A DNA stretch of 50,496 bases from Nitrospirota bacterium. GTDB lineage: Bacteria; Nitrospirota; Nitrospiria; Nitrospirales; NS-4. Shown here piece after piece: positions 1 through 8,788 of this stretch. The first letter of the stretch is position 1. Each line of letters begins with the position of its first letter. The notes under the pieces were generated by a model. The model ran no database searches and had not been told where the DNA came from. It saw nothing but the letters and a program-made list of their open reading frames with translations. The translations under genes were made by a program, and so were the position numbers. The stretch is taken from NCBI GenBank assembly GCA_005877815.1, contig VBOG01000048.1, forward strand, positions 1 through 50,496. Direction: 5' to 3'.

Positions 1-122
1 GAAGTCGTCGTAATCGCCGCGATCCCGATCACGGTCAGAATGATCGTCAACATCAGCACGGTCAGCATGGCGACGCCGTCTTCTCGACGAAGAAGCTTGT
101 TCGAAGGAGTGGGTGGTTTCAA
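1..122 (-). CDS. PilX-like minor pilin assembly protein, N-terminal part (cut by window edge)
   Basis: Only the first 40 codons are present; the gene continues past the left edge. A TTG start at 122 is preceded by AAGGA with a 7-base spacer, and that ribosome site overlaps the stop of the upstream pilW-like gene. The peptide begins MKPPTPSNK, then a short basic-acidic stretch (RRED), then a long hydrophobic helix rich in L, I, T and V. This matches the PilX N-terminal type, which is not a canonical E5 prepilin. It is the fourth gene of the downstream minor-pilin cassette (fimT-pilV-pilW-pilX). The assignment rests on position and the N-terminal helix only. Confidence 0.6.
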   Translation of the reverse strand, partial: MKPPTPSNKLLRREDGVAMLTVLMLTIILTVIGIAAITTT

Positions 123-135
123 GGCAACATCCTTT

Positions 136-1254
136 TTAAATGTTGGGGTCGCGTACATTGACGATCCGAGTCAGGGCGCGTCGCCTCACATTGCCTGACA
201 CTGTAAAACCGGCCAGATCCGCAAGGGTATGATCTTCCGCGACGATTGCAGAACTGCTCCGGTAATTCAGATCTCCCCATGTATTGTTTGCGACATTCTT
301 CGCGAGTGGAGGAATCTGCCGTCCGACCAGTGTGATGCGAATGAGCCTGACTTTTGTGGGCGTCGCACTCATGGAAGCGGGAAGTGAGGACACAAGACCG
401 GTGCCCGCGGCGTACACGGTGGTGCCCTGCGTGCAGGCACCGTTGTTCGGAACAAAGTCCAAGCAATCGAAGGTGCTCGCCACGCCCCCGAGTTGATCAT
501 CGATCTTGCCGTCTGCATCTGCATCTATAGCATAGGCAAGCTGGAGATCTTCGATCCCGTCCACGATCGCGACGGCGTTCGCCGCCAATCCCGTCGTATT
601 CCGCATCAACTGAAACGGAGGCGTCGAGCCGATTCCGTTCACCGTATATGTGACACATGTCAAGCGGATGACCGACGTGGCGGCAGGGAAACTCATCGGG
701 GACACGATGGTGAGGGGGGTGTTCGCTGTGTGCGTGGGGTCAGGATCAATGAGCGTGAGCAACGAGCCTGCGACAGCGCTCACTCTCGCCGTATAGAGCC
801 CGTCCAGCGTGATCAGGACAATCTTTCCCCCTGTGACGTCCGCAGCCACATCCGAAGAAAGCCCGGCGACAGTAATGGTGTTGCCCGTTGTAAAAGCGTT
901 CGTGAGCGTCCCCACCTGTTGGTCGACCGTCATGACGCTGATCGAGTCCGAACCGGCATCCGCTCCGATTGCATTATCGGTAGCATTCAGATGATCGACG
1001 CATCCGGAGAGAGCATTCTTGGGCGGATTGCCGTATCCCGCCATCCGGATATCTCGAGAAACGATATCCATCGCGATGCGGACATTGCGCTGGATTTGCA
1101 CCGTCTGGTCATTCATCACCGCCGACCGCTGGCTGCTACTAAGCACCGAAAAGGCGGCGAGCGAAATGATCGAAAACCCCGCCATGGCGACCATTAATTC
1201 GACGAGCGTAAATCCGCCGCATGCCCGGCGGGATGGCATGTTGAATCGATTCAT
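136..1254 (-). CDS. PilW-like minor type IV prepilin (cassette A)
   Basis: The product is 372 aa with a type III prepilin leader: short basic N-terminus, then CGG|FTLVE with the invariant Glu at mature position 5 and a hydrophobic helix. The stretch QRNVRIAMDIVSRDIRMAGYG after the helix is typical of PilW. I chose the ATG at 1254 rather than the longer open frame because it overlaps the stop of the upstream pilV-like gene by 4 bases (ATGA) and gives a short leader. PilD should cleave the leader, and the mature protein should act in pilus priming with PilV and PilX. The C-terminal half is beta-rich and Thr/Val/Ala-rich, as in large minor pilins. Confidence 0.85.
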   Translation of the reverse strand: MNRFNMPSRRACGGFTLVELMVAMAGFSIISLAAFSVLSSSQRSAVMNDQTVQIQRNVRIAMDIVSRDIRMAGYGNPPKNALSGCVDHLNATDNAIGADAGSDSISVMTVDQQVGTLTNAFTTGNTITVAGLSSDVAADVTGGKIVLITLDGLYTARVSAVAGSLLTLIDPDPTHTANTPLTIVSPMSFPAATSVIRLTCVTYTVNGIGSTPPFQLMRNTTGLAANAVAIVDGIEDLQLAYAIDADADGKIDDQLGGVASTFDCLDFVPNNGACTQGTTVYAAGTGLVSSLPASMSATPTKVRLIRITLVGRQIPPLAKNVANNTWGDLNYRSSSAIVAEDHTLADLAGFTVSGNVRRRALTRIVNVRDPNI

Positions 1255-1769
1255 AAGGGCGCCACCACGGTATTGAGCGTTATGGTTGGAGTTCGAATTC
1301 CCGCCGTCCAACTCACGGTGACGGTGACGAGAACCTGACCAAGGGCTGCTGGTCCGAGTGCCGCCGAGGTGACCGTGCCGGTCGCACTCGGAAGCAAGGC
1401 TGCTCCTGCCGGATCTGTCGCGGCAAGGTGGGCTCGCCATTGGTTGTAGTCTCCCAACGCCGTCACGTCCGTCGTCGTCGGCGCCGTGCCGCCGGTACAC
1501 GCCGGACTACAGCTCACGGAAAAGTTATAGGGGTATGGGGCCGTGGAGTTGTTGGGAGAATTGAAACGAACGCGCTCGGTCATCTCGACCGCAAGGCTCG
1601 TGGCAATGCTCATTCGTTTGGCATCATTATTCCTTGATAGGGCAATGTTTTGCATGGCGGCGATCGCGAGGAGGCCTACCGACAGATAGACCAATGCGAA
1701 CATCACCTCCACCAGTGTGAATCCCTTTTGATTCTCTGGGCGGCGCGCGCTGTCGAGAAATCGCTTCAT
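1251..1769 (-). CDS. PilV-like minor type IV prepilin (cassette A)
   Basis: The product is 172 aa. The leader MKRFLDSARRPENQKG is followed by FTLVE and a hydrophobic helix, then LSRNNDAKRMSIATSLA and the VEMTERV region typical of PilV (inner-membrane pseudopilin priming the pilus). ATG at 1769 has AGGAGA just upstream, lying over the stop of the fimT-like gene, so translation is probably coupled. It overlaps pilW by 4 bases downstream. Family assignment is firm; the exact role among minor pilins is inferred from gene order. Confidence 0.85.
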   Translation of the reverse strand: MKRFLDSARRPENQKGFTLVEVMFALVYLSVGLLAIAAMQNIALSRNNDAKRMSIATSLAVEMTERVRFNSPNNSTAPYPYNFSVSCSPACTGGTAPTTTDVTALGDYNQWRAHLAATDPAGAALLPSATGTVTSAALGPAALGQVLVTVTVSWTAGIRTPTITLNTVVAPL

Positions 1770-1776
1770 AACTCTC

Positions 1777-2337
1777 CTATTGAGCACATGTGCCGACGAC
1801 GCAGAAGGACGATTTGCCGGTCGGCAACACAACGAGCCGATAGTTCACGTCCTTCGTGTTCTTAAAATTCAATGCTTGATTGGATGTGGCAGTACATGCG
1901 CCTCCGGTATACGCGCCCGTGCTCGTGACGCACAGGTTATTGGCGTTCCCCGTATCTTTTCGAAGGCCCATAGCATTGAACTGGATATCCTGAGGAGAGG
2001 TGACGGCCCCATTACTGCTGGTCGCCAACGACACCTCTGAATCAAGTGTCAGGGCTGGCAACACAGTCCCTCCCGCGGAATTAAGAAATGTGACGGTAAT
2101 TGGGCTCGCCGCCGGCTGTGACAGGGTGATCGTCACGGACGTGTTTTGGTTAATCGCGCTCATCCTCGCCAGGCTGAGCTGTCCGTACAGGTTGGTGACG
2201 GCGGACTTGAGTTTGGCCTGGCGGTTCCAATCAAGGAAGTTTGGTACGCCGATCGCCGCTAAAATGCCAATGATGGCGATCACGACTACCGTTTCGATCA
2301 AGCTAACTCCGCTCATTGACTTCAGGCGATATGACAT
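1777..2337 (-). CDS. FimT/GspH-type minor prepilin (cassette A)
   Basis: The product is 186 aa. The leader ends MSG|VSLIE with Glu5, followed by a hydrophobic helix and the segment AAIGVPNFLDWNRQAKLKSA, characteristic of GspH/FimT pseudopilins; the rest is beta-rich. I chose ATG 2337 because a sigma-54 promoter candidate (2394-2411) predicts transcription starting near 2384, which leaves almost no leader for the alternative ATG at 2379. No strong Shine-Dalgarno sequence is visible at either start. It is the first gene of the cassette running leftward (fimT-pilV-pilW-pilX). Confidence 0.85.
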   Translation of the reverse strand: MSYRLKSMSGVSLIETVVVIAIIGILAAIGVPNFLDWNRQAKLKSAVTNLYGQLSLARMSAINQNTSVTITLSQPAASPITVTFLNSAGGTVLPALTLDSEVSLATSSNGAVTSPQDIQFNAMGLRKDTGNANNLCVTSTGAYTGGACTATSNQALNFKNTKDVNYRLVVLPTGKSSFCVVGTCAQ

Positions 2338-2393
2338 TCGTTTCGTCTTTCGCTGTTTTGTTAACGAGTCGACAAACATCCGAGAAGGGATAA

Positions 2394-2411
2394 AGCAAAT
2401 CGAGTACCAAT
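2394..2411 (-). promoter_or_regulatory. Sigma-54 promoter candidate for minor-pilin cassette A
   Basis: On the minus strand the sequence TGGTAC-TCGAT-TTGCT matches the -24/-12 consensus (TGGCAC, 5 bases, TTGC) with one mismatch and exact spacing. The expected transcription start is about 2384, giving a leader of roughly 47 bases before fimT. A perfect 5-bp inverted repeat CCTAT-N5-ATAGG (2473-2487) lies about 95 bases upstream of that start, a usual activator distance. The palindrome TCCCTTAGGGA (2419-2429) lies nearer. Confidence 0.5.
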
Positions 2412-2529
2412 AGAACAATCCCTTAGGGAAAAAAATAAGGACAATGCTATCAACCACTTAGAACCGCTGAAGCCTATCTAACATAGGGGAGTTTAGGTAG
2501 GATTCTTCCCAGGTTTTGGAGTTTCCTTC

Positions 2530-3912
2530 TCAGCTTCCCCATTCCCGCCAAGTGCCCTTTAACGGGAAGACAACCGGGAGCCCTTGAATGAAACCTCGGT
2601 GGAGGTCGTCGTTATACCAAACTTCGAGGACACCGCGGCCCGTAACACCGCCTTGGGCGACGAGGGCGCCGAAAATCCGTAGCTGCCCATCAACATAGAT
2701 AGTGCCCGCGGCGTGCACCACTCCCTGTATCGCCACATCCGTAAGCGTCACCGGCACACGAACTGGCGGGGAACCCACTTGTTCAATCAAAGGAGAACTG
2801 ACGGCAATGGGCTGTCCACGGCCTGATTGCGTGAACCGGAGATGGGCGTTCGCATATAGGACGCCTTCAATGTAGGGCGATTCAATGATAAGAGTCGTCA
2901 AATTATTCTCCGAGGGAGCTTGCCGGTCGAGGGTATCGACAAATATTAATCCTCTGTCGTCTCCTGCCGCCGCGGACCGGAATACCTCTGACGCAGTCAA
3001 GGCGAGGGATGGTTCCATCTTGCCGTTTCGGTACAGCCGTCCTTCACGATCCGGAACATAATAAGTGCCAAACCGCATCGCGAGGTCCTTGAATTTTTGA
3101 TAGGACCACGGGTCCTGCGGGAGTCCCGGGACGGGATCCTGGTCTGAGTGGACGTTGGAGGGAACCACTGCTCCGGCCTCGTCAAAGCGCGGCGTGCCGC
3201 CGATCCAGGCCTCCATCCAGCGGTCTTCCAGCACGCCACCACTTTCCCCATAGCCGAACCCGGTCACCGGCGCATGATCAAATCTTCTTGGAAACTCCGT
3301 AGAAGAACCGAGATCGGGATCGCCCGCCAACAGAATCGCGCCCCAATGCGCCCATATTTTCAGCGCGGGATTGCTTGACGCCCCCTCGACAGCGCGACCG
3401 GTCTGGATCGCCGCCTGCAACCCAGGGATTCTCGTCGCACCGAGTTCAAGGGAAATGGACCGCTGAACTTTCTCTGTAGACTCCGCCGTCATCTCGATTG
3501 TGCAGACACCGTCCGGACGAGGCGATCCATACACACGAAAACGCGTGATGCTCCCCAATGCTCCCAGACTTCGAAAGAGTCCGGTGCTTCGATCGTTGAG
3601 CACTCGATCATCCTCCGGACGGGTCGCATTGAAGTCCACGTCCGGGGCAACAGCACTACCCCTAAACACAACAGTCGAGAAGATTTGACGGACGTCTGCG
3701 GACGACGACGGAGGGACGGTGAAAAGGCCTATCACCTCCTCTATTCCGCTTTCGGCGAGCATTCTGCTCGAAGTCTCCTCCTTATGTCGCTCTCCCATTT
3801 GCATTTCCGTCCAGGCAGAGCTCATGGCCAGCCCTCCAAGCACGGTGAGGAGCATCCCCACCATAAGAGACGTCACGAGAACTCCGCCTGTTTCGTCAGC
3901 GATTGTTTTCAT
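2530..3912 (-). CDS. Large PilX-like pilus assembly protein (cassette B)
   Basis: The product is 460 aa. The N-terminus has a GG followed by VLVTSLMVGMLLTVLGGLAM, a single membrane helix without the Glu5 prepilin motif. The region MQMGERHKEETSSRMLAESGIEE is PilX-like. The remaining ~380 residues are far longer than a typical PilX (about 150-200 aa) and read as beta-rich repeats with many Val/Gly turns (for example near residues 350-440), perhaps a surface passenger domain. It overlaps the stop of the upstream pilW by 4 bases. It is the last gene of cassette B, separated by 192 bp from cassette A. Confidence 0.7.
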   Translation of the reverse strand: MKTIADETGGVLVTSLMVGMLLTVLGGLAMSSAWTEMQMGERHKEETSSRMLAESGIEEVIGLFTVPPSSSADVRQIFSTVVFRGSAVAPDVDFNATRPEDDRVLNDRSTGLFRSLGALGSITRFRVYGSPRPDGVCTIEMTAESTEKVQRSISLELGATRIPGLQAAIQTGRAVEGASSNPALKIWAHWGAILLAGDPDLGSSTEFPRRFDHAPVTGFGYGESGGVLEDRWMEAWIGGTPRFDEAGAVVPSNVHSDQDPVPGLPQDPWSYQKFKDLAMRFGTYYVPDREGRLYRNGKMEPSLALTASEVFRSAAAGDDRGLIFVDTLDRQAPSENNLTTLIIESPYIEGVLYANAHLRFTQSGRGQPIAVSSPLIEQVGSPPVRVPVTLTDVAIQGVVHAAGTIYVDGQLRIFGALVAQGGVTGRGVLEVWYNDDLHRGFIQGLPVVFPLKGTWREWGS

Positions 3913-4676
3913 AGTGATCGAACTCCCATGTCTCGAGTATAGCTTCTCTGAAGCCGGCCCCCACGGCCGTCAATGCCACTCGTTTTGAGGTAGAGACGAA
4001 TGATACGGACATCTTCAAGCCGTTCGACGGACTGTCCTCGTTCGTTCAGGTAGGTCAATGAAAAGTTCTCTACATGCTCGATGAGTGGGTTCGAGCCATG
4101 ATCCACTTCCCGCATCAACTTACCGTTTTTTGCATCGCTTCGGCTGAGGTAGTACCGGACTGTATTGACGACCTCAATTCGGCTGCCGGCCGGGAAATCC
4201 CTCGCGAGGACTTGTGACAACGTCAGCCGCCCCGACGCGCCATCCCGGGCGAGCACATGTTCTTCACACATCGACGCGCCACAAAGAATCACTGCCTTGC
4301 CTTTTGCCCATCCAGATCCTGGCGAGATCGCAACGACATCCTGACCGACCGCAGCGTCAGCTTGAAGAACGCCGGATACCCTATTCGTGTTCGCGCGAAA
4401 TATAACTTCATCGGTCGCCATGGTTGACAGCGAAGCCTGATCGGGCAAGGCCCCCGCAAGGCGCAGTTCAGCAGCTAGGAGCTGCACACCCCAGCGTATG
4501 TCCTGCTGCAACTCTGCCTGGGTCCGTTGGCCCAGAAAATGGCCATGGTGGGTGACGAACAACTGTAAAGCAGTGCCGATGATGACAACGCCTAGGGCAC
4601 CGGCTACCATAGTTTCCAATAGCGACGCCCCAGCTTCTGCCCGATATCGTACTGTGCCAGTGGACACAGTGCTCAT
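3909..4676 (-). CDS. PilW-like minor type IV prepilin (cassette B)
   Basis: The product is 255 aa. The leader ends AEAG|ASLLE with Glu5, followed by a hydrophobic helix. The stretch AELQQDIRWGVQLLAAELRLAGALP is the PilW signature (a run of residues leading to R-LAG). The C-terminal part contains VRYYLSRSD and IRLYLKTSG, as in PilW-type proteins. It overlaps pilV upstream and pilX downstream by 4 bases each, so the cassette is tightly coupled. It is shorter and clearly different in sequence from the cassette A PilW. Confidence 0.82.
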   Translation of the reverse strand: MSTVSTGTVRYRAEAGASLLETMVAGALGVVIIGTALQLFVTHHGHFLGQRTQAELQQDIRWGVQLLAAELRLAGALPDQASLSTMATDEVIFRANTNRVSGVLQADAAVGQDVVAISPGSGWAKGKAVILCGASMCEEHVLARDGASGRLTLSQVLARDFPAGSRIEVVNTVRYYLSRSDAKNGKLMREVDHGSNPLIEHVENFSLTYLNERGQSVERLEDVRIIRLYLKTSGIDGRGGRLQRSYTRDMGVRSL

Positions 4677-5167
4677 AGCGATGTCCCTCCGCGATACACT
4701 GGACTGGCGCGACGAAGAAACAGTCGAACCGTGCGGTTCCCTTTCCCCCTTGGATCAGCCCATTCGGCAGACACGGTAATCGAGGAACTGCGTGATTGGC
4801 TCAGCACACCCCCATCCGGCCGGACGCTCCAGGTCATGACCACGCCATTGATGATTTCACGAGCGCTATATTCACCATCACCAGCCACCTTGTCGCCATC
4901 CATGCCGTCGTCCTTCAGCGCTGGCCCGATTGTCTGATTCTCTTTCACGGCCGGTTGTAACAGCATGGCATAAGGGACCGCACGAAGCCGCTCGAGTTTG
5001 GATTCAACCAGGGCCGTCATGTTTAAACCTCTTGCACCGCTGGCAATCCCCTCCTGCGCCACAATGAACATCGAAAGCAATCCCATCATATTGATCGAGA
5101 GGAGGGCCATGGCGACCAAGGATTCGACGAGCGAGAATCCTGATTCTGAATGCTCCAGTTTCCTCAT
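4673..5167 (-). CDS. PilV-like minor type IV prepilin (cassette B)
   Basis: The product is 164 aa. The leader MRKLEHSESG is followed by FSLVES and a hydrophobic helix (LVAMALLSINMMGLLSMFIV), then ALVESKLERLRAVPYA, as in PilV proteins. ATG 5167 was preferred over an upstream ATG at 5188. GGTGA lies just before it, overlapping the stop of fimT, and the leader is then of normal length. The middle carries DDGMDGDKVAGDGEYSAREI, an acidic Asp/Gly loop. Membrane-anchored pilus component processed by PilD. Confidence 0.82.
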   Translation of the reverse strand: MRKLEHSESGFSLVESLVAMALLSINMMGLLSMFIVAQEGIASGARGLNMTALVESKLERLRAVPYAMLLQPAVKENQTIGPALKDDGMDGDKVAGDGEYSAREIINGVVMTWSVRPDGGVLSQSRSSSITVSAEWADPRGKGNRTVRLFLRRASPVYRGGTSL

Positions 5168-5171
5168 CGCG

Positions 5172-5633
5172 TCACCGAGAGCGCACAATGCCCGTAAGAC
5201 TGACCGTCATGACACGTGCCATGCCTTCCCGATCTACAAGCGTCAACGTGGTTGCCGTAGCGCTGGTACCTCGCGAACTAAAGGTAAGGACATTGCCTCC
5301 GGTGGATCGAACGATCTGCACACCCTTATTCTTAAGATTACGGGTGGGCCTGAGGGGGTGCGACAAATCTCCGGCACGGTACAGGGTGATCCCAGGTTGC
5401 TCCACGTTCACGATCACCTGTATCGCCTGCCGCTCCCACACCGGCAGGCTTCTCGCGTATTGGAGATCACCGATTACTTCGGATGCAGCCGCGTCCAGGA
5501 AGACTCGATTCGCCATCGCCTGCAACTCACTCCCAAGGAACAGCGACAGCGCGGCCATGATTGCGAGCGATATCGCCAATTCGGTCATCGTCATTCCGCG
5601 GTCGTCTCTGAACTTCATATCCCATGTCATCAT
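5172..5633 (-). CDS. FimT/GspH-type minor prepilin (cassette B)
   Basis: The product is 153 aa. The leader ends RDDRG|MTMTE with Glu5, followed by a hydrophobic helix; VIGDLQYARSLPVWERQAIQ matches the GspH/FimT segment after the helix. ATG 5633 has a strong AGGAGG with a 7-base spacer. It is the first gene of cassette B. A weak -12/-24-like match (AGGCAT-ATAAC-TTGA, about 5672-5686) lies upstream but lacks the conserved GC, so the promoter of this cassette is unresolved. Confidence 0.82.
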   Translation of the reverse strand: MMTWDMKFRDDRGMTMTELAISLAIMAALSLFLGSELQAMANRVFLDAAASEVIGDLQYARSLPVWERQAIQVIVNVEQPGITLYRAGDLSHPLRPTRNLKNKGVQIVRSTGGNVLTFSSRGTSATATTLTLVDREGMARVMTVSLTGIVRSR

Positions 5634-6127
5634 CGCCGTCCCTCCTCTTGTTGGTGCGATAGCACAGGAGACATCAAGTTATATGCCTAAGAGGGAAGAA
5701 CAACGAATGCTTGCTTGTTTGGCAGGGTGCTGAGGTACTGCATGATAGACTGCAGGACTGGTGCGACCAACCGCCGTTGTTGATGATAAAACACCGATGA
5801 ATCCAAGGCCTTTTAATTCCAGGCCGACGTGAGTTCCCGCGAACCATTCAGCCGACCCTGAACGACCATTCACAGCGCGGTCCATTTCGTTCATGTTATC
5901 GCCAGTCGTGGCCTTCTGCTGCTCTCATTTTTTTGAATCACAATGGGACGCGGCAATGGCACATTTCAGCAGTCGGTAGTGTTCAATGACCAATAACAAT
6001 GCTCGATCACGTCATTCATCTAGTCGCTTTCAGACGGTCATAAGGAAAAGCTCACGTCTGGCATCCTTTCTGCTTTGAACACGCATTGACAGAAAACCAT
6101 TATCAACCTAGAACCAGGAGGTGAACC
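5634..6127. other. 494-bp intergenic region between divergent minor-pilin cassette and BamE-like gene
   Basis: No convincing gene was found. A 71-codon open frame on the minus strand (5679-5894) has no ribosome site and no recognisable sequence. A possible sigma-70 promoter for the rightward gene is TTGAAC (6075-6080), 17 bases, CATTAT (6098-6103), giving a leader of about 18 bases with AGGAGG. The region should hold the promoters of both neighbours but no strong box was found for the leftward cassette. Confidence 0.4.
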
Positions 6128-6601
6128 TTGAAGCGGATAGGAACTCTCGGGATATTGGCAGGGATGTTATGGCTTTTCGCAGCTGGGAATGCAGAAGGGC
6201 AATCGCTTAAGTCTCACAATACTCTCGCCGTCAATGAAGACGCACGTCTCAGTGCTCGGAAGCATCCAGGCAGTGCCACAGCCAAGCTGATTGCAGACAA
6301 TTCGCCCACTACATCGTCTGCACAATTGCACAAAAGGCATTCTCTTCGTCGAGCCTACGACCGCGGTACCAGTCCGCGCCAAAGTACCGCAACACGGGAA
6401 ATGTCGTTTGAGGTTCTGCGCATGCTCTCAACGGGAATGTCAAAAGCGGAGGTCCTCAGCCGTGCCGGTCCCCCATCGTATACCTACAGGAATGGGGGAA
6501 TGCAAAAGTGGATGTACCGCGCCTCGGATGGCTGGCACGTAGAAATAAATTTTGCTGGAAATAACGTGGCAGCGATTGAGTGGACGCGAGCTCGTCCGTA
6601 G
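6128..6601 (+). CDS. Exported BamE/SmpA-like small protein
   Basis: The product is 157 aa. The TTG start has a strong AGGAGG at 7 bases. A Sec signal peptide (about residues 1-24, MKRIGTLGILAGMLWLFAAGNA) is followed by a low-complexity Ser/Thr/His/Arg linker. The C-terminal domain (about 95-157) has MLSTGMSKAEVLSRAGPPSYTY, then W-x-Y, then VEINF and a closing V-A-A-I-E. That pattern (G-M-s-k-x-E-V, GxP, strand pairs) resembles the BamE/SmpA/DUF2845 fold. No lipobox is visible, so it is periplasmic rather than a lipoprotein. Its role is unknown; it ends 2 bp from the convergent sigma-54 activator. Confidence 0.6.
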   Translation: MKRIGTLGILAGMLWLFAAGNAEGQSLKSHNTLAVNEDARLSARKHPGSATAKLIADNSPTTSSAQLHKRHSLRRAYDRGTSPRQSTATREMSFEVLRMLSTGMSKAEVLSRAGPPSYTYRNGGMQKWMYRASDGWHVEINFAGNNVAAIEWTRARP

Positions 6602-6603
6602 GA

Positions 6604-8727
6604 TTACTGCAAGGACGCCATCTCGGTTTCTGTTTTGCGTAACCAGCGGTAGGTGCGGCCCAAGAGGCGGGCCGCAGCCGTTTTGTTGCCAGCATGCTCT
6701 TTAATGGATCTCTTGATGAGCGACCATTCAATACGTTGCAGCAGACCGGTGAGCCCTTTGTCTCCTTTGAGCCCTTCGACAATGAGCGGCCATTCGACTC
6801 GGTTGACCAAATCATCCAGGCCTTCGGCGCTGATCGCCTCTTGCACCTCCCGAATCGAGAGAGGAAGCAAGTCCACCTGGATGATAGTGGCTTGGGCACC
6901 CGCCAATGTGACCGCCCTTTCGATGACATTTTCGAGCTCCCGGATGTTGCCGGGCCACCGATGGCGCATCAGAACTTCCAACGCCTCACGTGTAAAACCG
7001 TTCAGCGCCTTCTTCTGCAGAGCCGCATGACGGTGGAGAATATGATCCGCGATTAATGGGATGTCTTCTGCGCGCTCGCGAAGAGAAGGGAGATGGATCG
7101 GAAATACATCGAGCCGATAAAACAGATCCTGCCTGAATTTACGCTCAGCCACAAGGCTTTGCAGATCCTGATTGGTCGCCGCGACAATCCGCACATCAAC
7201 TTTCAGGTCGTGCTGTCCGCCGACGCGCTGAAACTCGCGCTCCTGCAGGACACGCAACAGCTTGACTTGCATCGCAGGAGAAATCTCCCCAATCTCATCC
7301 AGAAAAAGCGTCCCTCCATCCGCTTGCTCGAATTTCCCTTTTTTCTGGCCTACCGCTCCGGTAAATGCTCCGCGCTCGTGCCCGAAGAGCTCGGACTCAA
7401 GCAATGTTTCCACCAGCGCTCCACAATTTACAGCGAGAAACCGTGCATTGCTCCGAGCACTGGCCTGATGGATCAGGCGGGCAGCCATTTCTTTGCCTGT
7501 CCCAGTCTCACCGGTCAACAGGGCGGTCGCATCGGATCGCGCGACGATGCGAACCTGATCGAGGAGATTTTGAAACGCGCGGCCTTTGCCGATCATTCCG
7601 CCGGTTTCGGTCAGGCCGTAGAGTTCCTCCCGAAGATGGGTGTTTTCCTGGATGAGCGCCTGATTGCGCATGATAATCCCGAGCGCTCGGCGTTGGGTCG
7701 CCTGTAACCCGACGAGGTGCTCGAAGAGCATTTTGGACATCACGTCCTTGGGATCGGCTACCGTCTCACGCAACACGGCAGAAACCTGCTGCTGGGCCCT
7801 TTCGCGCCATCGAAAACAAAACCGCGTGTACGGCGCGTCGTAGATATCTCCCTCTCTCAAGGAATATTCCAAAGCGCCGGCGCGGAGAATGCCCCCTCGC
7901 TCAATCCGTAACATGTTGCGGTTTCCGGGCTGGCCCATCGGAATATCGGTGGCAAGTGCACTTCCCTCCTCCCATCCGGGAACGGCTTCCTTTCCCAATG
8001 AACAGGTCCGCGCGGTCGCCACTGTTCGTCCAGTGGACCGCTCCTTGATCGACCATCCGTTAGAGGGACCTTTTGCCTTGTCTGGCGAGAGCACATAGGC
8101 CTTTCCGAACTCATCTACGACGGATGACAGTCGCAGTTGTGAATATTGCTCTTCGCACACGACAGTTTCTACGAAGGGGTAGAGTTTCGAAAAACCTTCG
8201 ATGTTGCCTTTCACCAGGAAACCGTTGCCAATCAACGGGTCAACAGGCGGCAAGAACCTCACAAGGATATATAACGTATGCGATTCGTCCGCACGAGCGA
8301 AGGCGTGCATGCGAAGATAGTTACTGTAGGCCGTCGCCCACATCGCGGAACAGCGGACAACAGCATCAACATCGCCTAGATAGCGAGCAATCGTTTCGAG
8401 AAGCGTGGGTTGCCGCCCTGTTGAAGAAGCAAAATAATTCAGCCCGGCCCGGTAGGCAATATCCTTCAATCCGCTCGCGCATTCGCTCCGCCGGATTAGC
8501 TCGCGCAGGACCGCATGGGGCACCCAGTTGTTCGGGTCGAGCAGAAAACCTTTGGCATCCCGGATATGGTCGAATCCCTCGACCACACCCATTACGCATT
8601 GATAATCCATCTCTTTGGCAGGCTCTCCCAGGCTGTCTAGGAAACGAACGAGCATGCCCGTTAGAAAGCATGTGACCCAGGGCTCAAGAGGTGACTCTAC
8701 GGTTTCCGGTAGGTGCGTGGAAGACAT
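6604..8727 (-). CDS. Sigma-54-dependent transcriptional activator with unrecognised N-terminal domain
   Basis: The product is 707 aa from ATG 8727 (GGAGA at 6 bases; two GTG codons at 8760 and 8757 lack one). Residues 1-370 form a helical-then-beta input domain without a receiver motif, which I cannot name. A coiled coil (about 355-372) leads to an AAA+ module: Walker A GETGTGKE (about 406-413), GAFTGA loop (about 453-458), Walker B LFLDEIGE, and arginine-finger region [11 protein letters not shown]. The C-terminus is a Fis-type HTH ending GRTYRWLRK. Just before the HTH a motif is duplicated: [11 protein letters not shown] then [11 protein letters not shown]. It is an orphan, not paired with a kinase. 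Confidence 0.85.
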   Translation of the reverse strand: MSSTHLPETVESPLEPWVTCFLTGMLVRFLDSLGEPAKEMDYQCVMGVVEGFDHIRDAKGFLLDPNNWVPHAVLRELIRRSECASGLKDIAYRAGLNYFASSTGRQPTLLETIARYLGDVDAVVRCSAMWATAYSNYLRMHAFARADESHTLYILVRFLPPVDPLIGNGFLVKGNIEGFSKLYPFVETVVCEEQYSQLRLSSVVDEFGKAYVLSPDKAKGPSNGWSIKERSTGRTVATARTCSLGKEAVPGWEEGSALATDIPMGQPGNRNMLRIERGGILRAGALEYSLREGDIYDAPYTRFCFRWRERAQQQVSAVLRETVADPKDVMSKMLFEHLVGLQATQRRALGIIMRNQALIQENTHLREELYGLTETGGMIGKGRAFQNLLDQVRIVARSDATALLTGETGTGKEMAARLIHQASARSNARFLAVNCGALVETLLESELFGHERGAFTGAVGQKKGKFEQADGGTLFLDEIGEISPAMQVKLLRVLQEREFQRVGGQHDLKVDVRIVAATNQDLQSLVAERKFRQDLFYRLDVFPIHLPSLRERAEDIPLIADHILHRHAALQKKALNGFTREALEVLMRHRWPGNIRELENVIERAVTLAGAQATIIQVDLLPLSIREVQEAISAEGLDDLVNRVEWPLIVEGLKGDKGLTGLLQRIEWSLIKRSIKEHAGNKTAAARLLGRTYRWLRKTETEMASLQ

Positions 8728-8788
8728 CCGGTTCTCCGATTCAACCGCAGAAGTCACCACGCAAGGCGAAGTGGCTTACGAATGCGGC

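Noticed and set aside
5679-5894. 71-codon minus-strand open frame upstream of cassette B
   Set aside because: No ribosome site, no recognisable sequence; likely leader DNA.
6086-6114. TTGACA-17-TAGAAC box ahead of the BamE-like gene
   Set aside because: Transcription would start inside the ribosome site, leaving no usable leader.
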